Of a stretch of DNA of 64,000 nt, positions 45,001 through 57,000 are shown in pieces. Where the stretch lies: the NCBI GenBank assembly GCA_024195265.1, contig JAJLRJ010000008.1, forward strand, positions 24,491,932 to 24,555,931. The letters run 5' to 3'. Position 1 is the first letter of the stretch, and every line of letters starts with the position of its first letter. Source of the DNA: Dendrophyllia cribrosa. Lineage: Eukaryota; Cnidaria; Anthozoa; Scleractinia; Dendrophylliidae. Made by a program: the position numbers and the translations under genes. Under the pieces are notes generated by a model that did not search any database, was not told the origin of the DNA, and saw only the letters and a list, made by a program, of their open reading frames with translations.

Positions 45001-48000
45001 AACTGGCATGTAGCCCCAGTGAAATGAACATGTTTTTAGAAGGCTAATCTATCATTAAGGGAGGGAACAATGATCATTATTGATAATTTTCAAGACAGAC
45101 AGACGCTTGCGTAGGGAGGTAGTAATGGCTAGGCTGCTGCAACCCTGACCCTGTTTAAGACAGAATTCCAATTTTTGAGACCCTATCTGAGACATTTACA
45201 AAATATGCGACTGCAAGGCTGTGCTCTTAGAAGCATCACAGGGAGCCCAAAGGCTCCCAAGCAGGAAATCTGGGGTGCTTTATACAAAAAGTATAAATTA
45301 TGTTTTTCTAGTCACCCAAAGACAAAAGTTAATATCTGAGGTCCCCAGGTACTGATACAAACTGTACAAACTGTACATCTTTGGTGCAGTTCTGAAAGTC
45401 ATTCGTCCAAATTGCGAGTGCTGTCAAGATTAACTTTCCAACTCTGAAAATACATCAAAATATTATTGAGGTGCTATGAATGCAAAGAAAGTTTAGAATA
45501 CTTACAGCCAGACACAATATGATGTAAGATCTCACATTGATAGGTAGAAATTCAATAAGAAGTGTATACCTGTGGCCAAAGTAACAATACAATTATTACT
45601 TTTTATGCAATGCAATGTATTTTGTTATACTGTACTTCCTCAATTAAGCACCCCTAACCTCATGAAGTGGTCTCCCCCAAAAAAGCACTCCTTAAGTTTC
45701 AAGTAAAATGAAATACACATCAAACCCTTCCACTGAAAAGCAACTGGATAGAATGCAAGAAGTAAAAGAAAGTGGAATCAATTTACTCCAGGTTAAAGGG
45801 AGGGTTTCATGGCTCGGTGCATGTGAAAGCTAAATGTATAGCAAACCCATTTAATTTCATTGTTTGATCAATCAGAAGCGAGCAGATAACTTTGGCGGGA
45901 AATTTGCCCATGAAAATGTCGCGGTCAGTCAGCTGATTGAATAGATGATTATACATACCCATGTGCTCCATGAATAAATCCTTCGGGTCAAAGGTTTTAT
46001 TAGTGTTGAATTTGTTGGTGTATAAATCCTTTGAAATTTCTGTGAATTTTGGTCATCCTTCACTTTGTTTGGACTTAATAATTATAGTATGTGATTATTG
46101 AAGTAAATGTGAGTGGTTTTTTAACCGATAAAATTGGTAAGAAAGGGGGAATAATGCATTTTAATCTGTGCACATGTGCCGAACCATGAAACCATCCCTT
46201 TAACTGCCAATCCAAAATTCAGTTTTGTTTATAGAGGTTAAAAGGGGAAAAGATGAAATATAAAATCAGATGGCCTCAAGCAGTAATGTTCAAGGAAACG
46301 CAAGAGAGAGCTGGAAATGACAGTGAGAAATGGTGCATACAAAATTTCATTAACGTAGTCACTGTCAAGCTGATTTCCATGGAGGCAATGATTTCATTAC
46401 AAGGAGGCAACCAGTGGATTTTGATGTTTATTTGAATCCAAGGAGTCATCTACTTTTTCACGATTTTATCTTATATTAAATGCCAGGAAAAATTGCCCAA
46501 GTAAGTGCTTGCTTTGGGGTGTGTATTTTTTGGACATAATTCTTGTCATTCTGAAATCAGAATACGTATGCTAACAAAACTACTTTGTTTACCTTCTCGC
46601 ACACTAATAATTTTTCAGGTACACAGTCATAGTCAAAGTAGGAACTTTTTCCGATATTTTATGAAAAGAAAAGATGCAATATATATTTAGAGGTATTGTA
46701 CAAGTGACAGTCAACTTTTAAGAGAAAAAAATGCTGTAAGGCATTAAAATTTCGCAGGTTTTACTTTTTTAGAATTCTATTTTTATCACAATTTGCAAAA
46801 ATATGTTGCTGCAATAATAACTCCCACAAACATTTTGCAATCATAATTACTCCACTACTGAGATTTGTAAGTATTTACTAATATTTAACCCATTCACACC
46901 TGAGGATTTTTACGTTTTTGAGTGATTTTCTGCATACACACGCCCCATAGGATTTCGTGACTGCATATTTGGAGTTACCATTGAAAGTGCTGCTGTTCTA
47001 AAACACTGAAGGCTCGAGTTTACTGGAAACGTCATTGTGACGATCTCATTTTGCTTGCTTGATTTGCAATAAAGGGTCCAATATGAATTATCTACGATTT
47101 TTGGTAAGTTCACAGCCATTTTTCATCTTTAGTAGCTGCCTGGTGAGCATCATTAAGCTTGGAGGTAGTTCAGAGTCCACTTCTCAATGAAGCGAGTTAG
47201 TTGTTGTACTTCGTTTGCGAATTTGGCTCGTTGCTCGTTGAACTGGAAAAATGGCCGCCTGGAAACGAAGCAGCTTTGGGACTCGACTCTGGATGAATTT
47301 CTCGACCTACTGCGGCATATTTTGGAAGTTGCGACCACAGGAGAACACAACAAGCGCGAAATTTCGGCGGTGGGTCGGAGTGGCTGTGGACTTAGTATAA
47401 ATATGAAATGTGGGCGGAAAGAAACGAACGCTGTCAAAATTCTTGGCCATTTCCCAGCATGCAGTGCGGTGGTGATATTGAAAATTGAGGCAAGGTCAGT
47501 ATGCATTAGAACGAGAGGCTAGAGCTCGGCCCGAGCAACGAATAAGAGCAAAAAAATTCACTGCTAAGCTAGGACTAGGACTGAATTTTGCTGTGAATGT
47601 TGATTTTTGGGTTTGCCATGATGATTTGAATAAAAAAAACTAAAGGCAAAAACGTGATTTTTGTTGTTTTTCTATGACGTTAAAAACGGTAATTTTTGTT
47701 ATTGTCCAAATTCAAACGCTGATATTCTGCAAAAATCGCTGACTTTTTTGTGTTTATTGGGTATCTCAATTTGAAAGACTTTCTAGTCAATGCTCACAAC
47801 TGCTAGTTAAGGCAATGTTCGCACGATTGAGAAAGTTACAATTTTTTAAAGCAGTGGAGTCTTGTACGGGCGGTTACGGGCGGTTCAGGTGTCAATGGGT
47901 TAATGCAATTACACCTGTTGACATCAACAGACTTGGCAAGAGAGCAATCCACACATAGCATATTATTTTAAGAATGGACACTTACATGTAGCATTCTGTG

Positions 48001-51000
48001 ATAGACTGACAGTTATTGAACTATACTTTACACTGCTAGTAGTTTCAGGAAGAACTTCAGGATATAGTTTTCTTTAATTTCTAATACAGTTGTATACAAT
48101 TTTCAAATTGCACTTGATGTGCTGCACATGAAACACAAATTTCTGGAAATTTATTTAGTCAAGAAGAATTCAGTCTCTTCAAATAGCAAAAATGAATATT
48201 ACGAAAAATACAAAAAAACACTGATTCACAAAATTAAACTCCCACAAAAATTTCTTGCCATACAGTAACTTTTTACTGTGAGACACTCACATTATTGGAA
48301 TACCACCAATTCCTATGCCAACCAAGCATCGCAGGGAAATGATCCATAAGTAATGAGGTGAAAATGAACTAATGAAGCCAAAATAACCAAGCCAGCAGGC
48401 ACTAATAATAATCATCTATAAAATAAAAATCAACAATTGAAAATGCTTTTCATTAAAATATAACTTAATCTGACATTAGCTTGGGAAGTGAATATCCTTT
48501 TACAAGCCATGTTTTATCCCTGGTTTTTTAAGCATGAAGTGATTAGGAATATTTCTAATCCCTTTAGATAGGGACATTTTCTGATGTACCTATATTAACT
48601 GTATTATAATGGCTGAACTGCTCAACAATGAAAAGGAGCATTCTGATTGGTTCTCTGAGCAGTCCAAATTTTCCTATAAGGACTGCTAAAATGGGCCGCT
48701 CATGAAGTGAGCAACACAAAACAGTGTTTTTGGGAATAAAAAATGTTCAAAAGAAAAAAAGTTTTTACATGAAGTATAAAACATAACATATATGTTGATC
48801 CAGTTTCAGATTAGATCAGTATTCAATCTAGGTTAAATGTATTATGTTGTAGGTTAAAATTATTTCAAACTAGGTTAACTTTTATTTTCCTTTGTTCCAG
48901 ATTCATCAACATAATCTCAGACAAAGGAAAATAAAAATTAACCTCAAGTTTGAAATAATTTTAACCTAAAATAATTTTAACCTACAACATATATATTCAA
49001 TCTAGGTAAGCTTACCCTAACCCCAGTACAAAGCTAACTCTTGACTAACACAAAGCTAACCTTTATTACATGTACACTGTAGCTAACTCTTATGCAAAGC
49101 AAAACATCACACCACTGGCTACATGTATCTTTGTGCTAGGGTCGATGGTTAACTTTGTACTGGGGTTACGATAGCTTACCTAGATTGAATACCAGGGACA
49201 CATTTAACCTACAGTACTGGACAGAAGTAACCCAACAGGGAACACGTTGGGGGAAGCAAAGGGAATGCAAAGGGAATGCAAAGGGAATGCAAAGGGAATG
49301 CTGGGAACACTTTCCAAATTTTTAGGGGGACGCATTCTCGAACATTATCCATTACGCTGAACTTGCTAGTTATACCGTAAGCTTTAACACTTGGTCCGCA
49401 GTGAAAGGTAATAAATTTGTAATATTCATCGATTCATGACTATTTGTGTAGGACTCATGTTAATGCCATAAAATTTTAACACAAAAAATGTTCCGTTTTT
49501 ACTCCCCAGAGTTATTACAAGCCGAGTGTATACGACCAAGAAAATGTTTTACTGTTCAAAATTGGCTGTTCTTGATAAAATTATAGTTCTGTCTGCACTG
49601 AGAGGTATATTTTTGTTTACATGTTACCGTTCAAAAATGAAATAGATTATAAGGGAGACTTAAGAAATGCAAAAGCTGATTCGAAATTTATCAAGTACAA
49701 TTTTTTCATTCAAGTGAAAGGTTTCATTCATGAAATTGCATTTTTCATTTAATGTGTCAAGGTTTTTTTTACATTCAATTCAAGCGCTTGAAAAACATGC
49801 CTTGGATCAAATTACATTTCACACAAATTTGCATAAAAACATTTCATGCTTCGACCTGAATTACGATTAAACATTCAAATAATTTAACACATTTTTAAGA
49901 TACTATAAAGGCTGAAATCACTCTCATTCTGGTTACATGCAATTGAAAGTTGTATTCAATGCTAAAAATACAATTTTTAGCGGTGCACTCGCCGGGCCGA
50001 AGGCCCAGCTGCGCAGCCCCATACTCATAGAACCTATGTCCGTCATTTTTCATGGTCATGGCTAGCGGAATGTTTCGTGGGCGCGTCCATCCGTGTGCCT
50101 GCCGCCGTACGCGCTGAGCAGGAAAGGTACTTTGATGTTTTCCTATGTTTACTAAGCGGAGAAAACTGTTTAAATTAAAGTCGTTATTTTCCTGTATTTT
50201 TTCGCGGTTTGCTACTCAAGACAGGGATACTCAGAAGCCGCTATAGTGGAAAAAGAAGAGCTTTCAGGGATAAAATCTTGCTTCGCCGGGGAGATGTTTG
50301 TCACTTCGGGTTTCAGAACTGAAGAAGCGGAGATTTAAAGAATTTCCAACAGTGGAGGGACTTAAAGGTAAAACAAAATACATTTTTTGATGGGAATTTA
50401 TGTTGATATCAATCTGTGATTGACTTTTTCTTTGTGTTCTCGGTAGTTTTGGAGAATTGTTTATGAAACGTTCTCAAATTCACTCGTTTTGATTTCTTTC
50501 ATCGAAGACAGCTCGGCCTCGATGAGCTATAAATAAATGGTTCGCGTTTTGCTTGAGATTTGAATAAAATTTTTCGAAAGAAGATTGTGTTGTCCATTTT
50601 TATGTGTTTGTTCATTCATTACATAGGTTGAAAAGCGATTTTATGTAAACAAAACAAGACTTGAATTTTATTATTAGTTCTAACTTCACTCGCGTGGCCG
50701 TATGCAAATATGTTTGTGTATTTTTGGCAATTTTGATTTCCAAATCAGTTTCTCAGGCATTTTTTGACAAGCAACAACTGTATTTTTTAACAGTAGTCGT
50801 AATAGTTATTCTAGACGGAGAAAAAGTTGTTTTTGTGAACTTTTGTACGGTCTAAATGTACTGTGCAGACGGTCGGGTAATACTGTTTTTGAGAATTGCT
50901 AAACTTGAAAATAGCCCGGTCGTCAATATTAATCTTAATTCTTGTGCTTCCGACCTTTCACCTATTAGTTAAGTTTCATCTTAGTTAAGCTCGTTCAGAG

Positions 51001-54000
51001 GGTCTTCAGAGGGCGCCGCTGTTAGGCTAAGCCTAATATTCCTGAATTTCCAGTACACTCTCATACACTTAATTACATAAATGCATGCAATAAACTTTTG
51101 CGGTAAAACTGTTGTGGGAAAATTCCTTTGCAGGACAATATTAAATGCCCATCGTCACTTACCGTGATGCACCGCGCATTGTTTATTTTGATTTGGACCC
51201 AAATAAATGCGATCTCTCGCAAAGTGAAATTTTGGCCTCTCATCTCCAGGGAGAAATGAACACTGAGTTTGAAATTTCGTTTGACATTGATTTTAAAATT
51301 TATAAGTCCAAAGAAGAAGTCTGGGGCCGCTCAACCCGCCTTTGTGTAGCTCCAGTTGCGGAGGTAGTTTCCTCCGCTTCGAAAGTTCGCATCGAAAACA
51401 TTTTCACGTCAAGGGACACGGAAAACCTCCTGCTATTTTTACCGAAAGTTTAAGGTCGATGACCCTTAAAACAAAACCTCCAGCGAGCCAAGAAGTGTTT
51501 GTATTTTGTGGGCTGTTCTGTCGGCTATCTGATTTACATCGAGCATAATATTAATGAGCTCCGCTGGCAGAGGACGTTTTCTCGGCTTCAGATTGCATAA
51601 AAAAAAAAATTGACGGCTAAGGACGGGGAAAACCTCTTTCAACTTCCATGGAATATTTCACATAGATGCTGGCAAAAATGACTCCGCTGGCGAGCCTGAC
51701 GTTTTGAGCTTTTTCTGTTGTTTACAGTTACGGTCGACCGTTCATGCATCAACGGTACTTATTCAAATGTCAACTGACAGTATCTGTATGTGGAAAAAAA
51801 TTACAAACATAAGAAAAGATTCGAAGATAAATCTTAACTAGTAGGCAATCTAATATACCTATTTCTTTTCCATGGACGACCGAATTTCTGAGCCAATAAA
51901 CCTTTTGAAGGATCTCGTTTCTTGACAGCCGCCTCAAGCCTTCGGTGGTGCTGCTTAGAAAACGTATCAGTAACGATGAAAAATAAAAGAAAACATACAA
52001 AAACAAGATGCAATGCGGTGAATATGAACTAAATATTTGAACCAAATCATCTTGAAGTTAATAGACGATACAGATTCCCCGATGTAAACGGATTATTTTA
52101 GGAATCAAACTTTCTCGCCACAAAATGGATTTTCATGGCCCCAGAAATTCTAGAACGTCCGCAATGAGTCACGGTAAGTGACGATGGGCCTTTAAACAGA
52201 TGTTGCAGACATTTATATCTTATATCAAATTTACAATGCGTTATGTTTTTGTCTTGCATCATTTCAGACGGCACCAAAGCCATCCTAGACTCTAGACTGC
52301 ACACTGTTATACTGTACATTAGAACGCGTTCTAAAAGAAAACAGTGGAATGCATTCCATTTTAATTTATACTTAACTGGAACGCTAAGGGAACGCAAATG
52401 GAACGCTTAGAGAATGCAAACGGAAGGCTTAGGGAACGCAAAAGGAACGCTTAGGGAACGCAAATGGAACACACGTTCTCCTGTTAGGTTACTTCTGTCC
52501 GGTACTGTACGTATATTCATTTGAATGCTGATTCAACCTGAGAACAGATTTTACTTGCAACATATATAAAACCCTTTTGCAGTCTCACTACATCATTGCC
52601 CAGGAGGAAAAGAAAATTACATGTAAGAGTAACTGCAGAGCCCTGGCTGTCAATTAGGTCTGGGGGCCAGGAGTTTTCCCCTGTTATGATGTGTTCCCAG
52701 GGGGGGGGGGGGGGGGGGGGGGGGGGGTACTCCATGTAATGGGCTATACGGAGATGCTCTGCCCGAAAGGGGTATCTTTTTTAAGTTGGAGGTATATGAA
52801 AGGGTCGGGATTTCAAGGTTGAAGTATGTGAAAGGGTAGGGATTTCACGAAGAATAGGAAATGGTAGCGAAAACACGCCATTGAAGCATAAAAACGGTAG
52901 GGAAAACTGCCATTTAAGTATTATACTAGTAGTAATCATAGATTATAGTGCGTCTCCTTATCCCGTGGCACCTCGTCTTGACCTATGTAGTACCTCAGTT
53001 TCAGCCACTGTTTAAGGGGCTATGTCATGAGATATGTCACGCAGGCAAAAACGTCGGGCCGACATCAAACAATTCACGCTATCGCCATGGAATCGGGCAA
53101 AAATCCTTCAATTATGCTGTGCTGTGTACTCCGAAAGGTCTCAGAATTTTCCGATTTCATTTCGGTTTATATTTCTCCGATTCTGAAATGATACGCCTCA
53201 GTACATGTCAGTATCTCAACGTCCAGAAGTTGTATTCAGCATATGTTTAATCAGTTAAGCATGGACGAAGGTTCTTCTCCGGGGCTGATTGCTGTGAAAT
53301 CAACCCAAAAGTTGTCATATTTTCCTCTCTTCTACAAAAGTAGTGTGCTTTCAATGCTGTAACGCAATTTAAAATAACACGCGCAAGCGATCTCAAGGTC
53401 CAGCTACATGTAGGTCACATACGCAAACGGCAATATTAGCTGCAGTTAGTAGTTATTTTGATCTGTTTTGAATGAAGTCCAGAAATTTGTATTGCTCTCT
53501 CTCAAGCGAATAAAGAAAACTATACAATATTGGGTTTGTCTGCAGAGACAAACAAATTTTATTCATAATGCTCAATTATCAGATAGTAACACAATAAGAA
53601 CTAGAGCTATTTCACTAGCGAAAGAAGTGCATGTCTGACAGCGTTCCCTACGAAATATAAGAAAAACAAAGAATAAATTTTGAACTGATCTTTTAACCAG
53701 AAAACATAGGATAAATTTTGAGAAAAGGAAAAGGATTGATATTTGAAAGGATTGATCTTACCTTGTAGTTGTGGAACGTTGTACGTTGTCAAATGAGCTG
53801 TAAGAGCACGAGGCAGCAAAAAAAGTGCGCACGCAGGTCAAAACACGCGCTAAGCACGCGGGATACTATTGTGACGTTTCAAGATGGCGCAGATTTGGTA
53901 CCGACACTTTTCTCGATTCGTTCCGCCTAGACGACGCGCTAAGCATGCTGGATACTATTGTGACATTTCAAGATGCGCAGATGTGGTACCGACACTTTTC

Positions 54001-57000
54001 TCGATTCGTTCCGCCTAGCCGACAAGATTAGGAAGCGTCTCCTTCGTCGACGCAATAAACGGCCTTTCAAAATATGTCAAACAGACGCACGTAAAGGCTA
54101 TATGAAAGGGGTACCATTTTCAATGAAAGGTATATGAAAGGGGTACCTTTTCTGTCAAAACCGGTATATGAAAGGGTAAGGGTTTGGACTTCGGGGCGGA
54201 GCATCCCCGTACAAAACTTTGTTGAGTCCCCCCCCCCCGGGATGTGTTTGAGCCACAGCTACTTTGATGGTTAAAAAAAAAAACATTAAAAACAACAGAA
54301 AACAATTTTTCCCAGCAACTTTCCTCATTTCCCCATCTAGTTAAAAACATTCTGACAGCCCTGGAGTAGAAGGATGGATAATTTACTTTGACCCTGAGGG
54401 AAAATATCAAACTTTCATTAACCCATTGACACCTGAGGATTTTTACGTTTTTGAGTGATTTTCTGCATACACACGCCCCATAGGATTTCGTGACTTCATA
54501 TTTGGAGTTACCATTGAAAGTGCTGCTGTTCTAAAACACTGAAGGCTCGAGTTCACTGGAAACGTCATTGTGACGATCTCATTTTGCTTGGTTGATTTGC
54601 AATAAAGGGTCCAATATGAATTATCTACGATTTTTGGTAAGTTCACAGCCATTTTTCATCTTTAGTAGCTGCCTGGTGAGCATCATTAAGCTTGGAGGTA
54701 GTTCAGAGTCCACTTCTCAATGAAGCGAGTTAGGTGTTGTACTTCGTTTACGAATTTGGCTCGTTGCTCGTTGCTCGTTGAACTGGAAAAATGGCCGCCT
54801 GGAAACGAAGTAGCTTTGGGACTTGACTCTGGATGAATTTCTCAACCTACCGCGGCATATTTTGGAAGTTGCGACCACAGGAGAACACAACAAGCGCGAA
54901 ATTTCGGCGGTGGGTCAGAGTGGCTGTGGACTTAGTATATATATGAAAATTGTGGAGGACGGAATGGACGCTGTCGAAAAATCTGTTTATTTCCCAGCAT
55001 GCAGTGCGGTGGTGATGTTGAAAATCGAGGCAAGGTGAGTATGCACTAGTATAAGAAGCTGTAGCTAGGCCCGAGCAACGAATAAGAGCAAAAAAATTCA
55101 CTGATAAGCTAGGACTAGGACTGAATTTTGCTGTAAATGTTGACTTTTGGGTTTGCCACGATGATTTGAATAAAAAAAACTAAAGGCAAAAACGTGATTT
55201 TTGTTGTTTTTCTATGACGTTAAAAACGGTAATTTTTGTTATTGTCCAAATTCAAACGCTGATATTCTGCAAAAATCGCTGACTTTTTTGTGTTTATTGG
55301 GTATCTCAATTTGAAAGACTTTCTAGTCAATGCTCACAACTGCTAGTTAAGGCAATGTTCGCACGATTGAGAAAGTTACAATTTTTTAAAGCAGTGGAGT
55401 CTTGTACGGGCGGTTACGGGCGGTTCAGGTGTCAATGGGTTAAACTCGTCGCCAATAGAAGGTGCCTTTGGAGACTCGCGTGATACAAGCAGGGTGTGCA
55501 GGTATCCATGGCAACCCTGGGAGCGGCAACCATGCAGCACCATCGCACTGATACTTTCCAAACCCAAATACTTACCTAACCAACCATGGCAGGGCTCGAA
55601 ATTAAAAAAATTTCTCAATTGCAATTTGCGAGTAATTCCTAAAATTTAGTTGCAAGTTCGAAAATTTTAGTCGCAAAAAAACAACATATACTACTATCGG
55701 AACTGAAAATGAGGGACAAGAAATTTCTGAGAAAGTCTGAAAAAGTGTGCCCGTTATATACTTCTTGAAAACCGCATTAATGGAGCATAAAATCGACGAC
55801 GATTAAGTCACGATTAAGTCATGAATTTCGCAGGATTGTTGGGATAAAAATACAACTACCAGTTACAAATAAGACACAAGACTGTTGAATGTAATTCCTT
55901 TATTAACTAGGCCGTAAAACAATCGCAAAATCGCGACTAATAGACAGATTTTAGTCGCAAAAGCAAAATTTTAGTCGCAAATGCGCCCGATATGGGCGCA
56001 ATTTCGAGCCCTGCATGGGGAGGGAGGGATGGGAGCCAAAGCACACCACGAGCATGTTAGAAGTTCAGTGCAAACTGCACATCCAAACATGACACACGTG
56101 TATAAAATCCCTGAAAAGCCCCGTATACAACCCAATGTGCACAACCACCGCTTGAGTCTAACTTAGCCTAAATTTCACTTTAGCCACATCTAACTTACAC
56201 TTTTTCTTCCAAAATTATCAGACAGCCAACCCCACAGTGTGCTACCAGCAGCCATACCAAGAAAGACAATCTGTTGACACAAGAAAAAGGAAAAAATGTG
56301 TGTTACAAGGATAAAATAAACAGTAACTACAAACAACACTTATGTTGCAGTGTTTATCTTAAAGAAGCAGTATCTTAGGGATTTTGACCTGTTATCATGA
56401 AAACCATACTACAATATACATGTACCTTTACCTAACCACAAAATAATGCTAAAACACTGCGAGAAAGAATTCAACCAATTCTTGAAAGAAGAACAAATCA
56501 TGGTCCGTTCAAGCCCATTTTGGAAAATTATGAAACTGTGAGAACTTGAAAAAAGTTACAATTCATTCAGACATAGACCAGCGTAGTCAGACCAGACAGA
56601 CAGCTTTTGTACACTAGAGTGGCATTAATTTATCACCAAACTGGACCATTATTTTTTTACCAGTTTCTGTTAATACAAAAACAAATGTTTGGTTTTTGAT
56701 ATGACGCCAAATCCCTGTGTTTAAGCAATTAAGGCCAGGGCTTGGGACTTGTGACATGTCCAGCCATGTTACATACAGTGTACATGTATGTCCTAAAATG
56801 CATAAGCCAGGGCACATCACAGAGTCTCACATGAAAAAGTCAGACAATAACATCGGGGCTAAAGTTTTTGAACCTGGAGATGTGGATTATGAACACTTAC
56901 TGTTGTAATAAAGGCCTCTTCCCAGGAAGACAAGTGCCACAAGCACTGAACAGTTGGTGCCAAGATGGAAATCAACAAGAGCTCCAAGGAATCGCACATC

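Larger units (their letters stand above)
49210..52509. mobile_element. 3.3-kb TA-flanked element with subterminal repeats, carrying two insertions
   Basis: The ends TACAGTACTGGACAGAAGTA and TACTTCTGTCCGGTACTGTA are inverse over about 40 bp and begin/end with TA. Subterminal repeats lie inside each end: four GCAAAGGGAAT at 49257-49303 and GGAACGCTTAGGGAACGCAA types at 52377-52476. Inside are element B (49979-51036) and a TTAA element (51145-52191). No transposase is seen. It lies in the SVOP-like intron between exons 3 and 4. Confidence 0.75.

Noticed and set aside
47187..47522. 111-codon plus-strand frame treated as a host gene
   Set aside because: Lies wholly within a TTAA element present twice; reported as element content instead.
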